64,000 nucleotides of DNA from Caenispirillum bisanense (GTDB taxonomy: Bacteria; Pseudomonadota; Alphaproteobacteria; Rhodospirillales; Rhodospirillaceae), in the NCBI RefSeq assembly GCF_900230255.1, contig NZ_OCNJ01000001.1, forward strand, positions 620,001-684,000. Reading direction: 5' to 3'. The translations under genes and the position numbers were made by a program. This document shows positions 43,318-53,583 of the stretch, piece by piece. Under the pieces are notes generated by a model, which was given only the letters and a program-made list of their open reading frames with translations, did no database searches and was not told where the DNA came from. Every line of letters starts with the position of its first letter. The stretch's first letter is position 1.

Positions 43318-46300
43318 ATGAACCAGATGTTTACGCCGAACCGCACCGCGCGGCGGTGGAAGGACACCATGATGTCCCACGCCGCGCCGCTCGCCATGGC
43401 GCTCGAGCCGCGGTTCATGTTCGATGCCGCCGGTGCCGCCTCCGGAGTGGAGGCGGTGCGCGAAGCGACCGCCCACGCCATGGCCGGCGACGGCGCGCAG
43501 TCGGATCACGACGCGCCTGCCGCCGCCCTCGACCGCGCCGCCGCCGACCACGCCCTGCCGCCGGCGGAGCGCAAGCAGGTGCTGTTCGTCGACACCACGG
43601 TGCGCGACGCAGAAGCCCTGATCGACGCCGCCGGGCCGGGGGTCGAGGTCGTGCTGCTCGACGCGGCGCGTGACGGGCTCACGCAGATGGCCGAGTGGGC
43701 GCAGGGGCGCAGCGGGTACGACGTCGTCCACCTCGTCACCCATGGCTCGGCGGCGACCCTGCATATCGGGTCGCTGACCATGACGGCCGATACCGTGGCG
43801 GAGCGCGCTGCGGACCTCGCCGCGCTCGGCGCGGCGCTGACGGAGTCGGGCGACGTTCTGGTCTACGGCTGCGATGTCGGCCAGGGTAGCGAGGGCGCGA
43901 CGTTCCTGACGGCGCTGGCGGAGGCCACGGGTGCCGATGTTGCCGCTTCCGACGACGCCACCGGGGCGGCCGGACTCGGCGGCGATTGGGCATTGGAAGC
44001 TCGCCACGGTGATGTGGATGGCGAAGCCCTCTCGTGGAACTTCTACGGGTGGCTGCTGGCGGTGCCGGGCACAGGCACCTTCACTTTTGCCGGCGCGACC
44101 GCTGCACCTGACGGGATGAGCGCAACCGTCAGCGGCGGATTCTTCACGATCACCGCGTGGGACGTAGACAACAACATCTTTCCGCGCGATCGCAGGAACG
44201 CTCCTCCGAATGACAGTCCGGAGGCCAGCATAAGTGCTGACCAATATGGCGCTTTCATCGAGGACGAGAGCGACGGCAGCGCCGGTTATTGGCGCGCATC
44301 TACATATTACTTACAGCTTGCGGCGACTGGAAGTTTTACTTTGAGTGGGTTAAATGTTGGCGAATATATTAATAGTGACCAGTCTTCTTCTGCTGATGAT
44401 TTCACGAATATCTATGTCGTCGGGTATGCGGCGGGGAGTGAGGTCGGTAGAACTGTGGCAATCGACAGTGTCGGCACGTACGAAGCGACGTATGCGATCG
44501 ACTATGCCCCGATACTTGGAAAAACCTTGGATACTATCAGGGTATACTTCACGGCCCCGATAGGAAGCTATCTCAGCGCCATGAATCTGATCGACCTGAC
44601 GATTCAGTCGGCCTCGGCGTCGCCGCCGGCGACGAATGCGAGTCCGGTCGTCGACCTGAACGGTGCCACGGGCCCCAACACTGCCGCCGGTGACGACGTG
44701 ACCGTCGCTTTCACCGAACAGACGCCGGTCGCCATCGCCTCCGGCGCCACCATCAGCGACGGCGACGCCGCCAACACCATCACCGGCATGTCGGTCAGCC
44801 TGAGCAATGCCCAGGCCGGCGACCAGCTGTCGGTGAACGGCACCTTCGGCGGCCTCGGCCTCGTCAATCAGACGGGGACGACACTGACCTTCTCGACCGC
44901 CGGATCGCGCGCCGATTACCAGTCGCTGCTGCAGGCGATCCAGTTCAACAATACGTCCGACGCCCCGAACACGACGTCCCGCACCGTGTCCGTCACGGTC
45001 ACCGACAGCAGCGGCGCCGGCAATGCGACCAGCACGGCCCGCACCGCCACCATCACCATCACGCCGCAGAACGATGCCGCGACCGACATCACCCTGTCGA
45101 GCACCAGCGTCGACCAGTCCGGCGGCGCCAATGCGGTGGTCGGCACCCTCGGCAACAACGACCCCGACGGCCCGTCGTCCACCTACACCCTGGTGGCGGG
45201 CAGCGGCGACACCAACAACAGCCTGTTCAACATCAGCGGCACCAGCCTGCGCGCCAACGACGCCGCCGCCATGACGCCCGGCACCTACAGCGTGCGCGTA
45301 CAGGTGAGCGACGGCTCCGGCGGCACCTATGCCGAGGCCTTCACCATAACTGTCGCCGACAACGTCGCGCCGGTGTTCGACAGCGCCCCGGCAGCCGCCA
45401 ACATCACCACGACGGGCTTCGACCTGTCGGCCAGCGTGAACGAGGCCGGCACGCTCTACTACGTGGTGGTCGCCGACGGCGCCGCGGCGCCGACCGCGAC
45501 CCAGATCATCGCCGGCCAGAACGCCTCCGGCGCGGCGGCGCTGGCGGCGGGCAGCCAGGCGGTGGGGACGACGCCCTTCAGCCACACCTTCGCCGTCGCC
45601 GGCCTGACCATGGGCACCGCCTACGACGTCTACATGGTGGCCCGCGACGCCGCCGGCACGCCCAACGTCACCGCCGTGCAGACGAAGCTCGACGTCTCCA
45701 CGCTGTCGAACAACGTCCCGGTCACCACGCTGCCGACGACGCCCGTGGTGGTGGAAGACACCACCGGCAATGCCATCACCGGCATCTCCATCGCCGACGG
45801 CGACGGTCACGACCAGACGGTGACCCTGACCGTCGGCAACGGCACCGTCACGGTCGGCACCACCACCGGGCTGACGCTCAACTCCGGCGGCTACACCAAC
45901 ACGACGTCCGTCAATTTCTCGGGCACGCTTGCGCAGGTGAACGCGGCGCTCGCCAGCCTCACCTTCTCGCCGACGGCCGACTTCGCCGGCACCGCGACCC
46001 TGCGGGTGCAGACCAGCGACGGAAACGGCGGCAGCGACGACGACACGCTGAACATCACCGTCAGCAACACCAACGACAACCCGACGCTCGTCGCCCTGCC
46101 GGCCAGCGTGACGGTGGTCGAGGATACGCTGAGCAACGTCGACCTGTCGGCCGCCACCCTGGCCGACATCGACCCCTCCGACACCCTGACCATGACCCTG
46201 GCCGCCGGTGCCGGCACCTTCACGGCGGTGACGGGCGGCGGCGTGACGGTGACCGGCTCGGGCTCGGGCACCCTGACGCTGTCTGGCACGGCGGCGGCCA

Positions 46301-49300
46301 TCGACACCTTCCTCAACACCGCGTCGAACGTGCGCTACACCGGCGCGAGCAACGTCAACGGCGCGGGCGCCACCAGCATCTCCGTCACCGTCAACGACGG
46401 CGCCGGCAGCGGCGACCTGGCCTTCGGGCCGGTGGCGGTGAACATCACGCCGTCCAACGACACGCCGGTGCTCGGCGGCACCGTCGGCGCCACCTGGACC
46501 GAGAACGGCGATTACACCACCACGCCGGCCGCCTACAGCGGCACCGGTCAGCTGCTGTTCGCCAGCCCGACGCTCACCGACGCCGACACCACTACCGCCT
46601 TCACCGGCGCGACGCTGACGGTTGCGCTGTCGGAGTACCGGACGGGCGACCTCATCTCGATCCCCGCCAACTACGGCACCGTCAGCTATGTGACCGGAAC
46701 GCCGGGGGTGGTCTCCGTGGGCGGCACGCCGGTCGGCAACGTCACCGGCGGCTATCAGGCACCGCTGGTCGTCACCTTCCTGGCCGCCGCCGACAAGGCC
46801 GCCATCGAGGCGGTGATGGGCGCCGTCACCTATTCCATCTACGCCAACGACGACCCGACGGCCGGCAACCGCACCGTCACCGCCACCTTCAACGACAACG
46901 CCAACGGCGGCACCGGCGCCCTGGAAGGGCAGCTGACCGGCACCCTGACGGTCGTCGCCACCAACGACACGCCGCGCACCTCCGTGACCGGCGCGACGCC
47001 CACCTATGCCGAGAACGGCCCGGCGCAGCAGCTGTTCACCGCCGCCACCCTGTCGACGGTGGAGGCCGGCCAGTCCATCACCGGCGTGACCGTGACCGTC
47101 AGCGGCCTCGCCGACGGCGCGGCGGAGCGCCTGCTGGTCGACGGCGTGCAGGTGACGCTCACCGACGGCAATACCGGCACGTCGGCGACCAGCGGCATCG
47201 GCTACAGCGTCAGCGTCACCGGCTCGACGGCGCAGGTCACCCTGACCCGCACCGACACGGCCGCCGCCTGGGGCGGCTACATCACCGCCCTGCAGTACAT
47301 GAACTCGAGCGACAACCCGACCGTCGCCGGCACCCGCACGGTCACCCTGACCGCCGTCACCGACAGCGGCGGCGGGGCGGGGGCGACGGCCACCGTCAGC
47401 CATGCCGCGACGGTGACCGTCACCGCCAGCAACGACCCGCCGACCCTCTCCGACCTGAACGGCGACACCCGCCAGTTCAGCGTCGGCGGCGGCGCCATGG
47501 TGCTCGACGCCGGCACGGCGCTCGGCGTGAGCGACCTGGACCACGCCGCCCTGGCCTCGGCCACGGTGCAGATCACCGGCGGCTACCAGACCGGCGAGGA
47601 CGTGCTGGCCTTCGCCAACGACGGCACGACCATGGGCAACATCACCGGCTCGTGGGATGCCGGCACCGGCACGCTGACGCTCACCTCCGCCGGCCAGACG
47701 GCGACGCCGACGCAATGGGCGGCGGCGCTGCGGGCGGTGACCTACCAGAACACCGACGCGGGCACCGCCAACACGGCGACGCGCACCGTCACCTTCACCG
47801 TCAACGACGGCACCGATCCCTCGGCCGGCGCGGCGGTGTCCGTCACCCTGGTGCGGGCGCCCATCCTCGACCTCAACGGCGCCGCCGCCGGCACCGGCTA
47901 CGCCGCCTCCTTCACCGAGGATCTCGGGGCGGTCGCCATCGTCGACGCCACGGCCGACCTGACCGACGACAACGCCAACCTGAACCAGATGGTCGTCACC
48001 CTCACCAATCCGCAGGCGGGCGACGTGCTGACCCTGGCCGGGCGGGCGAGCGGCGACGTGGTGAACGGCATCACCATCACCTACACCTCGTCGTCGGTGG
48101 TCACCCTCAGCGGGGCGGCCACCAAGGCCGACTACGTGTCGCTGATGCGCGAGGCGCGGTTCAACAGCACCTCGCAGGCGCCGTCCACCACCCAGCGCAG
48201 CATCACCATCACCGCCCGCGACACCGACGGCAACACCAGCTCGGCGGCGACCGCCACCGTCGCCGTCACCGCCACCGACGACCAGCCGGTGATCGGCGGC
48301 GCGGCGGCCGGGCAGGCGGTGACCGACAAGGCGACCATCTCGCCGTTCTCCGCCGTCACCGTGACGGAAGCGGACGGCGAGGCGGTGACCGTCACCGTCG
48401 CCGTCGACACCGCCGCCATCGGCACCTTCACCACCCTGAACGGCTTCACCGACGCCGGCGGCGGCACCTGGACCTTCACCGGCACGGCGGCGGCGGCGCA
48501 GACCGCGCTGCAGGGCATGGTCTATACGCCGACGCAGAACCGCGGCGTCGCCGGCGCGACGGAGACGGCCACCTTCACCATCACCGTGGAGGACGCCGAC
48601 GGCGCCACCGACCCGGTGCAGAACGCCACCACCACGGTGGTCGTCACCTCGGTCAACGATGCGCCCACGCTCGGCGGCCTCGGCGGCGACAGCATGACGG
48701 TGGTCGCCGGCAACGGCCCGCAGGCGCTGACCATCGCCGCCGATGCGGTGGTGGGCGATGCCGAGAGCCACGTGCGCGGCGGCACCCTGACCATCCACCA
48801 GACCGCCGGCAGCACCGGCGGCTGGGCGCTCGCCAGCGGCACCTCCGGCGCCGACGGGGCCTTCGCCGCCGCCGAGACCATCACCGTCGGCGGTGCCACC
48901 ATCGGCACCGTCACCACGGCGGGGCAGGCGGGGGCGGACCTGGTGGTGGCGCTGGACGCCGGCGTGACCGAGGCGCAGGTGAGCGCCTTCCTGGCGGCGC
49001 TCGCCTACGACCCCGGCACCGGCCTCGGCGCCCGCACCTTCACCGTCACCCTGGACGACGGCGACGGCACCGCGAACGGCGGCGCCGCCAGCGTCACCAC
49101 GACGGCCTTCACGCTCACCGTGACCGCCAACCCGCCGGTGCTGACCGGCCTGAACGGCGGCAGCCGTAGCTTCACCGAAGGCGCCGCCGCCACCACCCTG
49201 GCGGCCGGGGCGGTCACCGTCTCCGACGCCGACAGCACCGACTTCGGCGGCGGCGTCGTCACCGCCACCATCACCGCCAACGGCGCCACCGGCGATCTGC

Positions 49301-51525
49301 TGACGGTGACGGAGGGCAACGGCATCACCGTGGTCGGCAGCGAAGTGTTCTTCGACGCCGACGCCAACCCTGCCACCGCGGCGGTGAAGATCGCAGACAT
49401 CACCCAGGCCGGCAGCAACACCCAGGCGCTGCAGGTCACCTTCGTGACCGGCGGGGCTGCCACCACCGACGCGGCCGGCGCCCTGTTGCGCCAGATCGGC
49501 TTCAGCAGCAGCAGCGACACGCCGGGCACCGGCGCGCGCACCATCACCGTGCAGATGACCGACGGCGCCGGCGGAACGGCGGGCGTGTCGGCCGCGTCCA
49601 CCGTCACCATGGCGGTGACGGCGGTCAACGATCCGCCCGTCATCGACGGGGGCACCATCGGCGGCACCTACACGGAAGGCGCCGGCACCTCCATCTGGAC
49701 CAGCTATCCGACCGCCGTCACCGACCCGGACGCCACCGAGTTCAACGGCGGCCGCGTCGTCGCCACGGTCTCCGGTCCGCTGGTGGCCGGCGACCGCATC
49801 GGGGTCGCGGCGACGGGCGTCATCGGCTACACGGCGACCAGCACCACCACCGGCGACGTGCTCTACGACATGGGCGGCGGCACAATGGTGCGGATCGGCA
49901 CGGCGGCCTGGGACGCCGCCACCGGCAGCCTGACGGTCACCTTCGTCGCCGCCGGCGGCGGCAATCCGTCCGTCACCGCCACCATGGCCCGCAACACCAT
50001 GATCCACCTGGCGTATTATTCGTCCAGCGACGATCCGACGCAGAAGGGCACGGCCACCAGCCGGACCATCACCGTAAGCCTGCAGGACGGCGGCAATACG
50101 GGCACCGGCACGCCGACGTGGCCGTCGAAGACCGGCACCATCACCGTGGTGGACGCCAACGACGCGCCCACCGTCGCGTCCACCGGGCAGCCGACGTTCC
50201 AGACCGGCGGCACGTCGTCCTTCGCAACCGCGCTCGTCCTGTCCGACATCGACGGCACGCATCTGAGCGGCGCCACCGTCAGCCTCGTCGCGGCTCCGAA
50301 CGGTGCCGAGGAAGGCCTCATCCTGCCGACCACGGCAGTTCTGCCCGCCGGCGTCACGCTCGGCGGCGGGTACGTGGCCGGGACCCGGGCGGCCAGCATC
50401 ACGCTCACCGGGGATGCCACGGTCGCCGACTACCAGGCGCTGCTCCGCCAGGTCGTCTACCAGAACCTGTCGATGACGCCGGATACGACGGATCGCTCCA
50501 TCACGGTGCAGATCAGCGACCGGCCCCTGACCGGCGGCAATCCGGTCCTGACCGGAGACGCCACCATCACGGTCGGCCACAGCGTGCCGCCGCCGACGGG
50601 CGGGGGTGGCGGTGGCGACACGCCGCCGGTCCAGCCGCCGGCGCCGCCCCCGGCGCCGCCGCCCGCCCCGCCGCCGGTCGAGCCGCCGGCGCCTCCGCCT
50701 GCTCCGCCGCCTGCGCCTCCGCCGGCGCCGCCCCCCGCACCGCCGCCGGCGCCGCCTCCCGCGCCGCCGCCGGCGCCGCCGGCCGGTGGCAGCCCATTCG
50801 GCGGCGCGGCCCCCAACATCGGCGGCAACCCGTTCAGCAACGCGCCGCGCGACACCGGGCCGAACACCGCGCCGACGGCCTTCACCACCGGCCCGCTCGC
50901 CAGCGGCACGACGCCGGGCGGGCAGACCGGGCCGCTCACCGGCGGTCCTGTCGGTCCGCGGGTGGGGGCCGGCAACGTCGACGACGGCGGCACGCCGGTG
51001 CGCAGCTCCGCCGGCGGCACGGGCCAGAACGACGGCGGCGTGCGCACCACCGTGACCGGCCAGCTGGGCAGCCAGTCGCCCATCGACAACTCGGGCACGC
51101 CGGTCACCGCGGGCGTCAATACCTTCAACACGCTCACCCAGCGCACCCTGGGCGGCGGTGGCACCGGCCCGACGCAGGGCGGCGGTTTGGGCGGCGGTGG
51201 TCCGGCCGGTGGCGGCCTCGGCGGCAGCCTGGCCGGCGGCGGCTTCGGCGGTGGCCTGGGCGGCGGCTTCGGCGGCGGCCTGGGTGGTGGCTTCGGGGGT
51301 GGCCTCGGGGGCGGCTTCGGCGGCGGTCTCGGGGGCGGTGGCTTCGGCGGCGACATCCTCGCCGGCGCGGCGGAGGACCAGCCGGCGGCCGAGCCGGACG
51401 GCGAGCAGGTGGCGGCGGCGCCGGCCTTCACGGCCCGGCTCACGGCCCTGCATGCCCGGTTCGATGCCGAAGCGGCCCTGTTGGCAGCCTCGGTCGCGGC
51501 GCTGGAACAAGAGGCAGCGGCTTGA
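43318..51525 (+). CDS. Giant surface-type protein: LEPRxLL-like motif, DUF4347, cadherin-like repeats, Pro- and Gly-rich tails
   Basis: 2735 residues. ATG 43318 has AAAGGTGG about 9 nt upstream; the longer frame has no conserved sequence. Order: LEPRFMF (29-35), the short N-terminal motif of large exported bacterial proteins; DUF4347 (about 88-240) with a caspase-like pair, His142 in LVTHGS and Cys185 in LVYGCD; a segment of unlike composition (about 260-435); about twelve cadherin/Ig-like repeats, each with an R(T/S)(V/I)T(V/I)-type strand and a terminal NDxPxL-like linker (about 440-2420); PPAPPPAPP repeats (about 2425-2495); FGGGLGGG repeats (about 2610-2680); and an Ala-rich helical end. 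No classical signal peptide and no RTX nonapeptides. Probably an exported adhesin or matrix protein with self- or partner-processing protease potential. Four export-type genes follow. Confidence 0.85.
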   Translation: MNQMFTPNRTARRWKDTMMSHAAPLAMALEPRFMFDAAGAASGVEAVREATAHAMAGDGAQSDHDAPAAALDRAAADHALPPAERKQVLFVDTTVRDAEALIDAAGPGVEVVLLDAARDGLTQMAEWAQGRSGYDVVHLVTHGSAATLHIGSLTMTADTVAERAADLAALGAALTESGDVLVYGCDVGQGSEGATFLTALAEATGADVAASDDATGAAGLGGDWALEARHGDVDGEALSWNFYGWLLAVPGTGTFTFAGATAAPDGMSATVSGGFFTITAWDVDNNIFPRDRRNAPPNDSPEASISADQYGAFIEDESDGSAGYWRASTYYLQLAATGSFTLSGLNVGEYINSDQSSSADDFTNIYVVGYAAGSEVGRTVAIDSVGTYEATYAIDYAPILGKTLDTIRVYFTAPIGSYLSAMNLIDLTIQSASASPPATNASPVVDLNGATGPNTAAGDDVTVAFTEQTPVAIASGATISDGDAANTITGMSVSLSNAQAGDQLSVNGTFGGLGLVNQTGTTLTFSTAGSRADYQSLLQAIQFNNTSDAPNTTSRTVSVTVTDSSGAGNATSTARTATITITPQNDAATDITLSSTSVDQSGGANAVVGTLGNNDPDGPSSTYTLVAGSGDTNNSLFNISGTSLRANDAAAMTPGTYSVRVQVSDGSGGTYAEAFTITVADNVAPVFDSAPAAANITTTGFDLSASVNEAGTLYYVVVADGAAAPTATQIIAGQNASGAAALAAGSQAVGTTPFSHTFAVAGLTMGTAYDVYMVARDAAGTPNVTAVQTKLDVSTLSNNVPVTTLPTTPVVVEDTTGNAITGISIADGDGHDQTVTLTVGNGTVTVGTTTGLTLNSGGYTNTTSVNFSGTLAQVNAALASLTFSPTADFAGTATLRVQTSDGNGGSDDDTLNITVSNTNDNPTLVALPASVTVVEDTLSNVDLSAATLADIDPSDTLTMTLAAGAGTFTAVTGGGVTVTGSGSGTLTLSGTAAAIDTFLNTASNVRYTGASNVNGAGATSISVTVNDGAGSGDLAFGPVAVNITPSNDTPVLGGTVGATWTENGDYTTTPAAYSGTGQLLFASPTLTDADTTTAFTGATLTVALSEYRTGDLISIPANYGTVSYVTGTPGVVSVGGTPVGNVTGGYQAPLVVTFLAAADKAAIEAVMGAVTYSIYANDDPTAGNRTVTATFNDNANGGTGALEGQLTGTLTVVATNDTPRTSVTGATPTYAENGPAQQLFTAATLSTVEAGQSITGVTVTVSGLADGAAERLLVDGVQVTLTDGNTGTSATSGIGYSVSVTGSTAQVTLTRTDTAAAWGGYITALQYMNSSDNPTVAGTRTVTLTAVTDSGGGAGATATVSHAATVTVTASNDPPTLSDLNGDTRQFSVGGGAMVLDAGTALGVSDLDHAALASATVQITGGYQTGEDVLAFANDGTTMGNITGSWDAGTGTLTLTSAGQTATPTQWAAALRAVTYQNTDAGTANTATRTVTFTVNDGTDPSAGAAVSVTLVRAPILDLNGAAAGTGYAASFTEDLGAVAIVDATADLTDDNANLNQMVVTLTNPQAGDVLTLAGRASGDVVNGITITYTSSSVVTLSGAATKADYVSLMREARFNSTSQAPSTTQRSITITARDTDGNTSSAATATVAVTATDDQPVIGGAAAGQAVTDKATISPFSAVTVTEADGEAVTVTVAVDTAAIGTFTTLNGFTDAGGGTWTFTGTAAAAQTALQGMVYTPTQNRGVAGATETATFTITVEDADGATDPVQNATTTVVVTSVNDAPTLGGLGGDSMTVVAGNGPQALTIAADAVVGDAESHVRGGTLTIHQTAGSTGGWALASGTSGADGAFAAAETITVGGATIGTVTTAGQAGADLVVALDAGVTEAQVSAFLAALAYDPGTGLGARTFTVTLDDGDGTANGGAASVTTTAFTLTVTANPPVLTGLNGGSRSFTEGAAATTLAAGAVTVSDADSTDFGGGVVTATITANGATGDLLTVTEGNGITVVGSEVFFDADANPATAAVKIADITQAGSNTQALQVTFVTGGAATTDAAGALLRQIGFSSSSDTPGTGARTITVQMTDGAGGTAGVSAASTVTMAVTAVNDPPVIDGGTIGGTYTEGAGTSIWTSYPTAVTDPDATEFNGGRVVATVSGPLVAGDRIGVAATGVIGYTATSTTTGDVLYDMGGGTMVRIGTAAWDAATGSLTVTFVAAGGGNPSVTATMARNTMIHLAYYSSSDDPTQKGTATSRTITVSLQDGGNTGTGTPTWPSKTGTITVVDANDAPTVASTGQPTFQTGGTSSFATALVLSDIDGTHLSGATVSLVAAPNGAEEGLILPTTAVLPAGVTLGGGYVAGTRAASITLTGDATVADYQALLRQVVYQNLSMTPDTTDRSITVQISDRPLTGGNPVLTGDATITVGHSVPPPTGGGGGGDTPPVQPPAPPPAPPPAPPPVEPPAPPPAPPPAPPPAPPPAPPPAPPPAPPPAPPAGGSPFGGAAPNIGGNPFSNAPRDTGPNTAPTAFTTGPLASGTTPGGQTGPLTGGPVGPRVGAGNVDDGGTPVRSSAGGTGQNDGGVRTTVTGQLGSQSPIDNSGTPVTAGVNTFNTLTQRTLGGGGTGPTQGGGLGGGGPAGGGLGGSLAGGGFGGGLGGGFGGGLGGGFGGGLGGGFGGGLGGGGFGGDILAGAAEDQPAAEPDGEQVAAAPAFTARLTALHARFDAEAALLAASVAALEQEAAA
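44100..44620 (+). other. Low-GC segment inside the giant gene
   Basis: Within this GC-rich gene, roughly 44100-44620 has ordinary-to-low GC: 22 of the 60 bases at 44341-44400 are G or C. It uses codons absent nearby (ATA Ile, TTA Leu, AGT Ser). The encoded part, about residues 260-435 (DVDNNIFPRDRRN... to TAPIGSYLSAMN), is not repeat-like and sits between DUF4347 and the cadherin-like repeats. It is probably a module acquired or exchanged by recombination. Confidence 0.7.
50587..50790 (+). repeat. Tandem PPAPPPAPP-coding repeat in the giant gene
   Basis: Short GCC/CCG-rich units encode proline-alanine repeats near residues 2425-2495. They form a likely extended spacer or cell-wall-crossing stalk and are prone to slippage, so length may vary between strains. 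Confidence 0.85.
51148..51360 (+). repeat. Tandem FGGGLGGG-coding repeat in the giant gene
   Basis: Near-identical 24-nt units encoding GFGGGLGG-like repeats, near residues 2610-2680, just before the short Ala-rich C-terminus. A flexible glycine linker is expected. Confidence 0.85.
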
Positions 51526-51652
51526 TTACACTAGCGCCTTCCGCCCGGCTCGGGGCCGGCGGGGGGAGTCACGGGACTGGCGGGGCCGCACGACCGCGGC
51601 GGTCCCGCGACCACACGACCACGGGACAGACAAACCTGCTACGGGGGAAAGA

Positions 51653-53581
51653 GTGATTCGATTTGCGAGCGGGGAAACCGGGACGGCGCGGCAGGCGACG
51701 ACCCGGCGGGGAGTGCGCGGCCGCCTGGGCGGAGCCAGCGTGGTTGTCCTGACGGTGCTGGCCCTGACGGCCTGCGTGTCGCCGGAGCCCTACACGGAGG
51801 CCGAGAACCAGGCCCGGGCCGAGGCCGACCTCGCCGCCATGTTCCAGGACCAGGACCCGGTGACGGCGCCGATCAGCCTGGAAGAGGCGGTGGCGCGGGC
51901 GCTGAAGTTCAACCTGGACCGCCGCCTGAAGCTGATGGAAGAGGCGGTGTCGCGCCGCGAACTCGACGTCGCCGAAATGTCCCTGCTGCCGAACCTGGCG
52001 GCCTCGGCGGGCTATTTCGGCCGGTCCAACTACGACGCCTCGGTCAACAAGACGCTCACCGGCCCCAACGCCGGGCAGACGGGTAACACCTACACCACGT
52101 CCGACGAGAAGGCCTTCGGCACCGCCAATCTGGTGGTGAGCTGGAACGTGCTGGACTTCGGCATCAGCTACATCCGCGCCCGCCAGCAGGCCGATCAGGC
52201 GCTGATCGTGTCGGAACGCCGCCGTCAGGTGGTGCAGAACGTGGTTCAGGACGTGCGCGCCGCCTATTGGCGGGCGGCGGCGGCCGACCGCATCCTGAAG
52301 CGCCTCGACGCCCTGCTGCCCGACGTGCAGCGCGCCGTCGCCGACGCCGAGGCGGCGGTCACGCAGCGCATCGGGCCGCAGCTCGACGCGCTCGAATACC
52401 AGCGCTCCATGCTGGAGGCCGAGCGCCAGCTGAAGGCCCTGCGCAGCCAGATGCAGCAGGCCCGCACCGAGCTGGCGACGCTCATGAACCTGCGCCCGGG
52501 CACGCCCTTCGACATCGCCGCCGCCCAGGCGCCGACGCCCGACGAGGTGCCGACCCTGCCGGCCGACCTCGACACCCTGGAGCTGGCGGCGCTCGCCAAC
52601 CGCTCCGAGACCCGCGGCGAGGCCTATCAGCTGCGCATCAACGAGAACGAGAGCTGGGTGGCCATGCTGCGCATGCTGCCGGGCCTCGAACTCACCAGCT
52701 CGCTCGACTACTCGGCCAACAAGTTCCTGCTCAACGACACCTGGGCCTCGGGTGGCGTGGAGCTGACGTGGAACCTGCTCAACCTGTTCGCCGGCCCGCG
52801 CGCCATCAAACTGGCGGAGAGCCAGGAACTGCTGTCGCAGGTGCGGCGTCATGCCCTGTCCATGGCGGTGCTGAGCCAGGTGAACGTCGCCAACCTCGCC
52901 TACAAGTCGGCGGTGGAGGACTACCAGCTCGCCAGCCGTCTGGCCGACGTCGAGCTGCGCATCGCCCAGCAGCTGGAAGCCGGCGGCCTGGCGCAGCAGC
53001 AGGGCCTGCGGGCCGTGGTCCGCGGCCGCATCGGGGCGGCGCTGGCGGAACTGCGCCGCGACATGGCCTATGCCGACATGCAGGCGGCCTGGGGTCGCAT
53101 GTTCGCGACGGTGGGCGCCGACCCGCTGCCGGCCGCGCTCGCCGAGCACTCGGTGCCCGAGGTGGCCGCCGCCGTGGCGGAGACCTTCGCGCGGTGGAAG
53201 ACCGGCTCCATCGAGGCGGCGACGGCTGCCGCCCCGCAGGAGCCGGCCGAGGTCGCGCCGGAGGCTCCCGCCGCCCCGGCCGCCCCGGCTCCGGCCGTGG
53301 TGGAAAGCGCCCCGGCCCCCATGGCTGCCGCCGAGCCGGCCCCGGCCACCGCTCCCGCGGCGGCTCCGGCTCCGGCTCCGGCTCCGGCGACGGCCGCCGC
53401 GCCCTACCAGCCGCCGGTGGTGGAGACGGCCGCGGTGTCCGAAGCGGCCAGCCGCATCCGCCTCGTCCCCGCCGCCGCTCAGGTGCGGACGGCCGCGCCG
53501 ACCCCCGCTGCGGCGCCCGCCCGCGCCGTCGTGCCGGCGCCCGCCGTGTGGTCGAGCATGCCCGGCACGGTGAGGTTCTGA
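51653..53581 (+). CDS. TolC-family outer-membrane lipoprotein with Pro/Ala-rich tail
   Basis: The 642-residue product begins with a 40-residue signal ending in lipobox LTAC (Cys41), so it should be lipidated. Two outer-membrane-efflux repeats follow (about residues 60-290 and 300-510; ISLEEAVARALKFNLDRRL, LVVSWNVLDFGISY, VELTWNLLNLFAG). The last 130 residues (512-642) are a proline-alanine-rich tail not usual in TolC. The start is GTG 51653, with GGGGGAAAGA just upstream. It probably forms the outer-membrane channel for export of the giant protein encoded 127 nt upstream. The next adaptor gene starts 2 nt after the stop. Confidence 0.88.
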   Translation: MIRFASGETGTARQATTRRGVRGRLGGASVVVLTVLALTACVSPEPYTEAENQARAEADLAAMFQDQDPVTAPISLEEAVARALKFNLDRRLKLMEEAVSRRELDVAEMSLLPNLAASAGYFGRSNYDASVNKTLTGPNAGQTGNTYTTSDEKAFGTANLVVSWNVLDFGISYIRARQQADQALIVSERRRQVVQNVVQDVRAAYWRAAAADRILKRLDALLPDVQRAVADAEAAVTQRIGPQLDALEYQRSMLEAERQLKALRSQMQQARTELATLMNLRPGTPFDIAAAQAPTPDEVPTLPADLDTLELAALANRSETRGEAYQLRINENESWVAMLRMLPGLELTSSLDYSANKFLLNDTWASGGVELTWNLLNLFAGPRAIKLAESQELLSQVRRHALSMAVLSQVNVANLAYKSAVEDYQLASRLADVELRIAQQLEAGGLAQQQGLRAVVRGRIGAALAELRRDMAYADMQAAWGRMFATVGADPLPAALAEHSVPEVAAAVAETFARWKTGSIEAATAAAPQEPAEVAPEAPAAPAAPAPAVVESAPAPMAAAEPAPATAPAAAPAPAPAPATAAAPYQPPVVETAAVSEAASRIRLVPAAAQVRTAAPTPAAAPARAVVPAPAVWSSMPGTVRF

Positions 53582-53583
53582 GG

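Noticed and set aside
51148-51360. CRISPR-like array in the giant gene
   Set aside because: The repeats are in-frame glycine codons with no unique spacers, and no cas genes are nearby.
44350-51510. Very long open frame on the minus strand opposite the giant gene
   Set aside because: It has Arg/Gly/Ala/His-rich composition with no domain, and results from GC-rich codon bias of the plus-strand repeats.
43318-51525. RTX toxin-type type I secretion substrate
   Set aside because: No GGxGxDxUx nonapeptide repeats and no ABC transporter gene; the glycine repeats are FGGGLGGG without aspartates.
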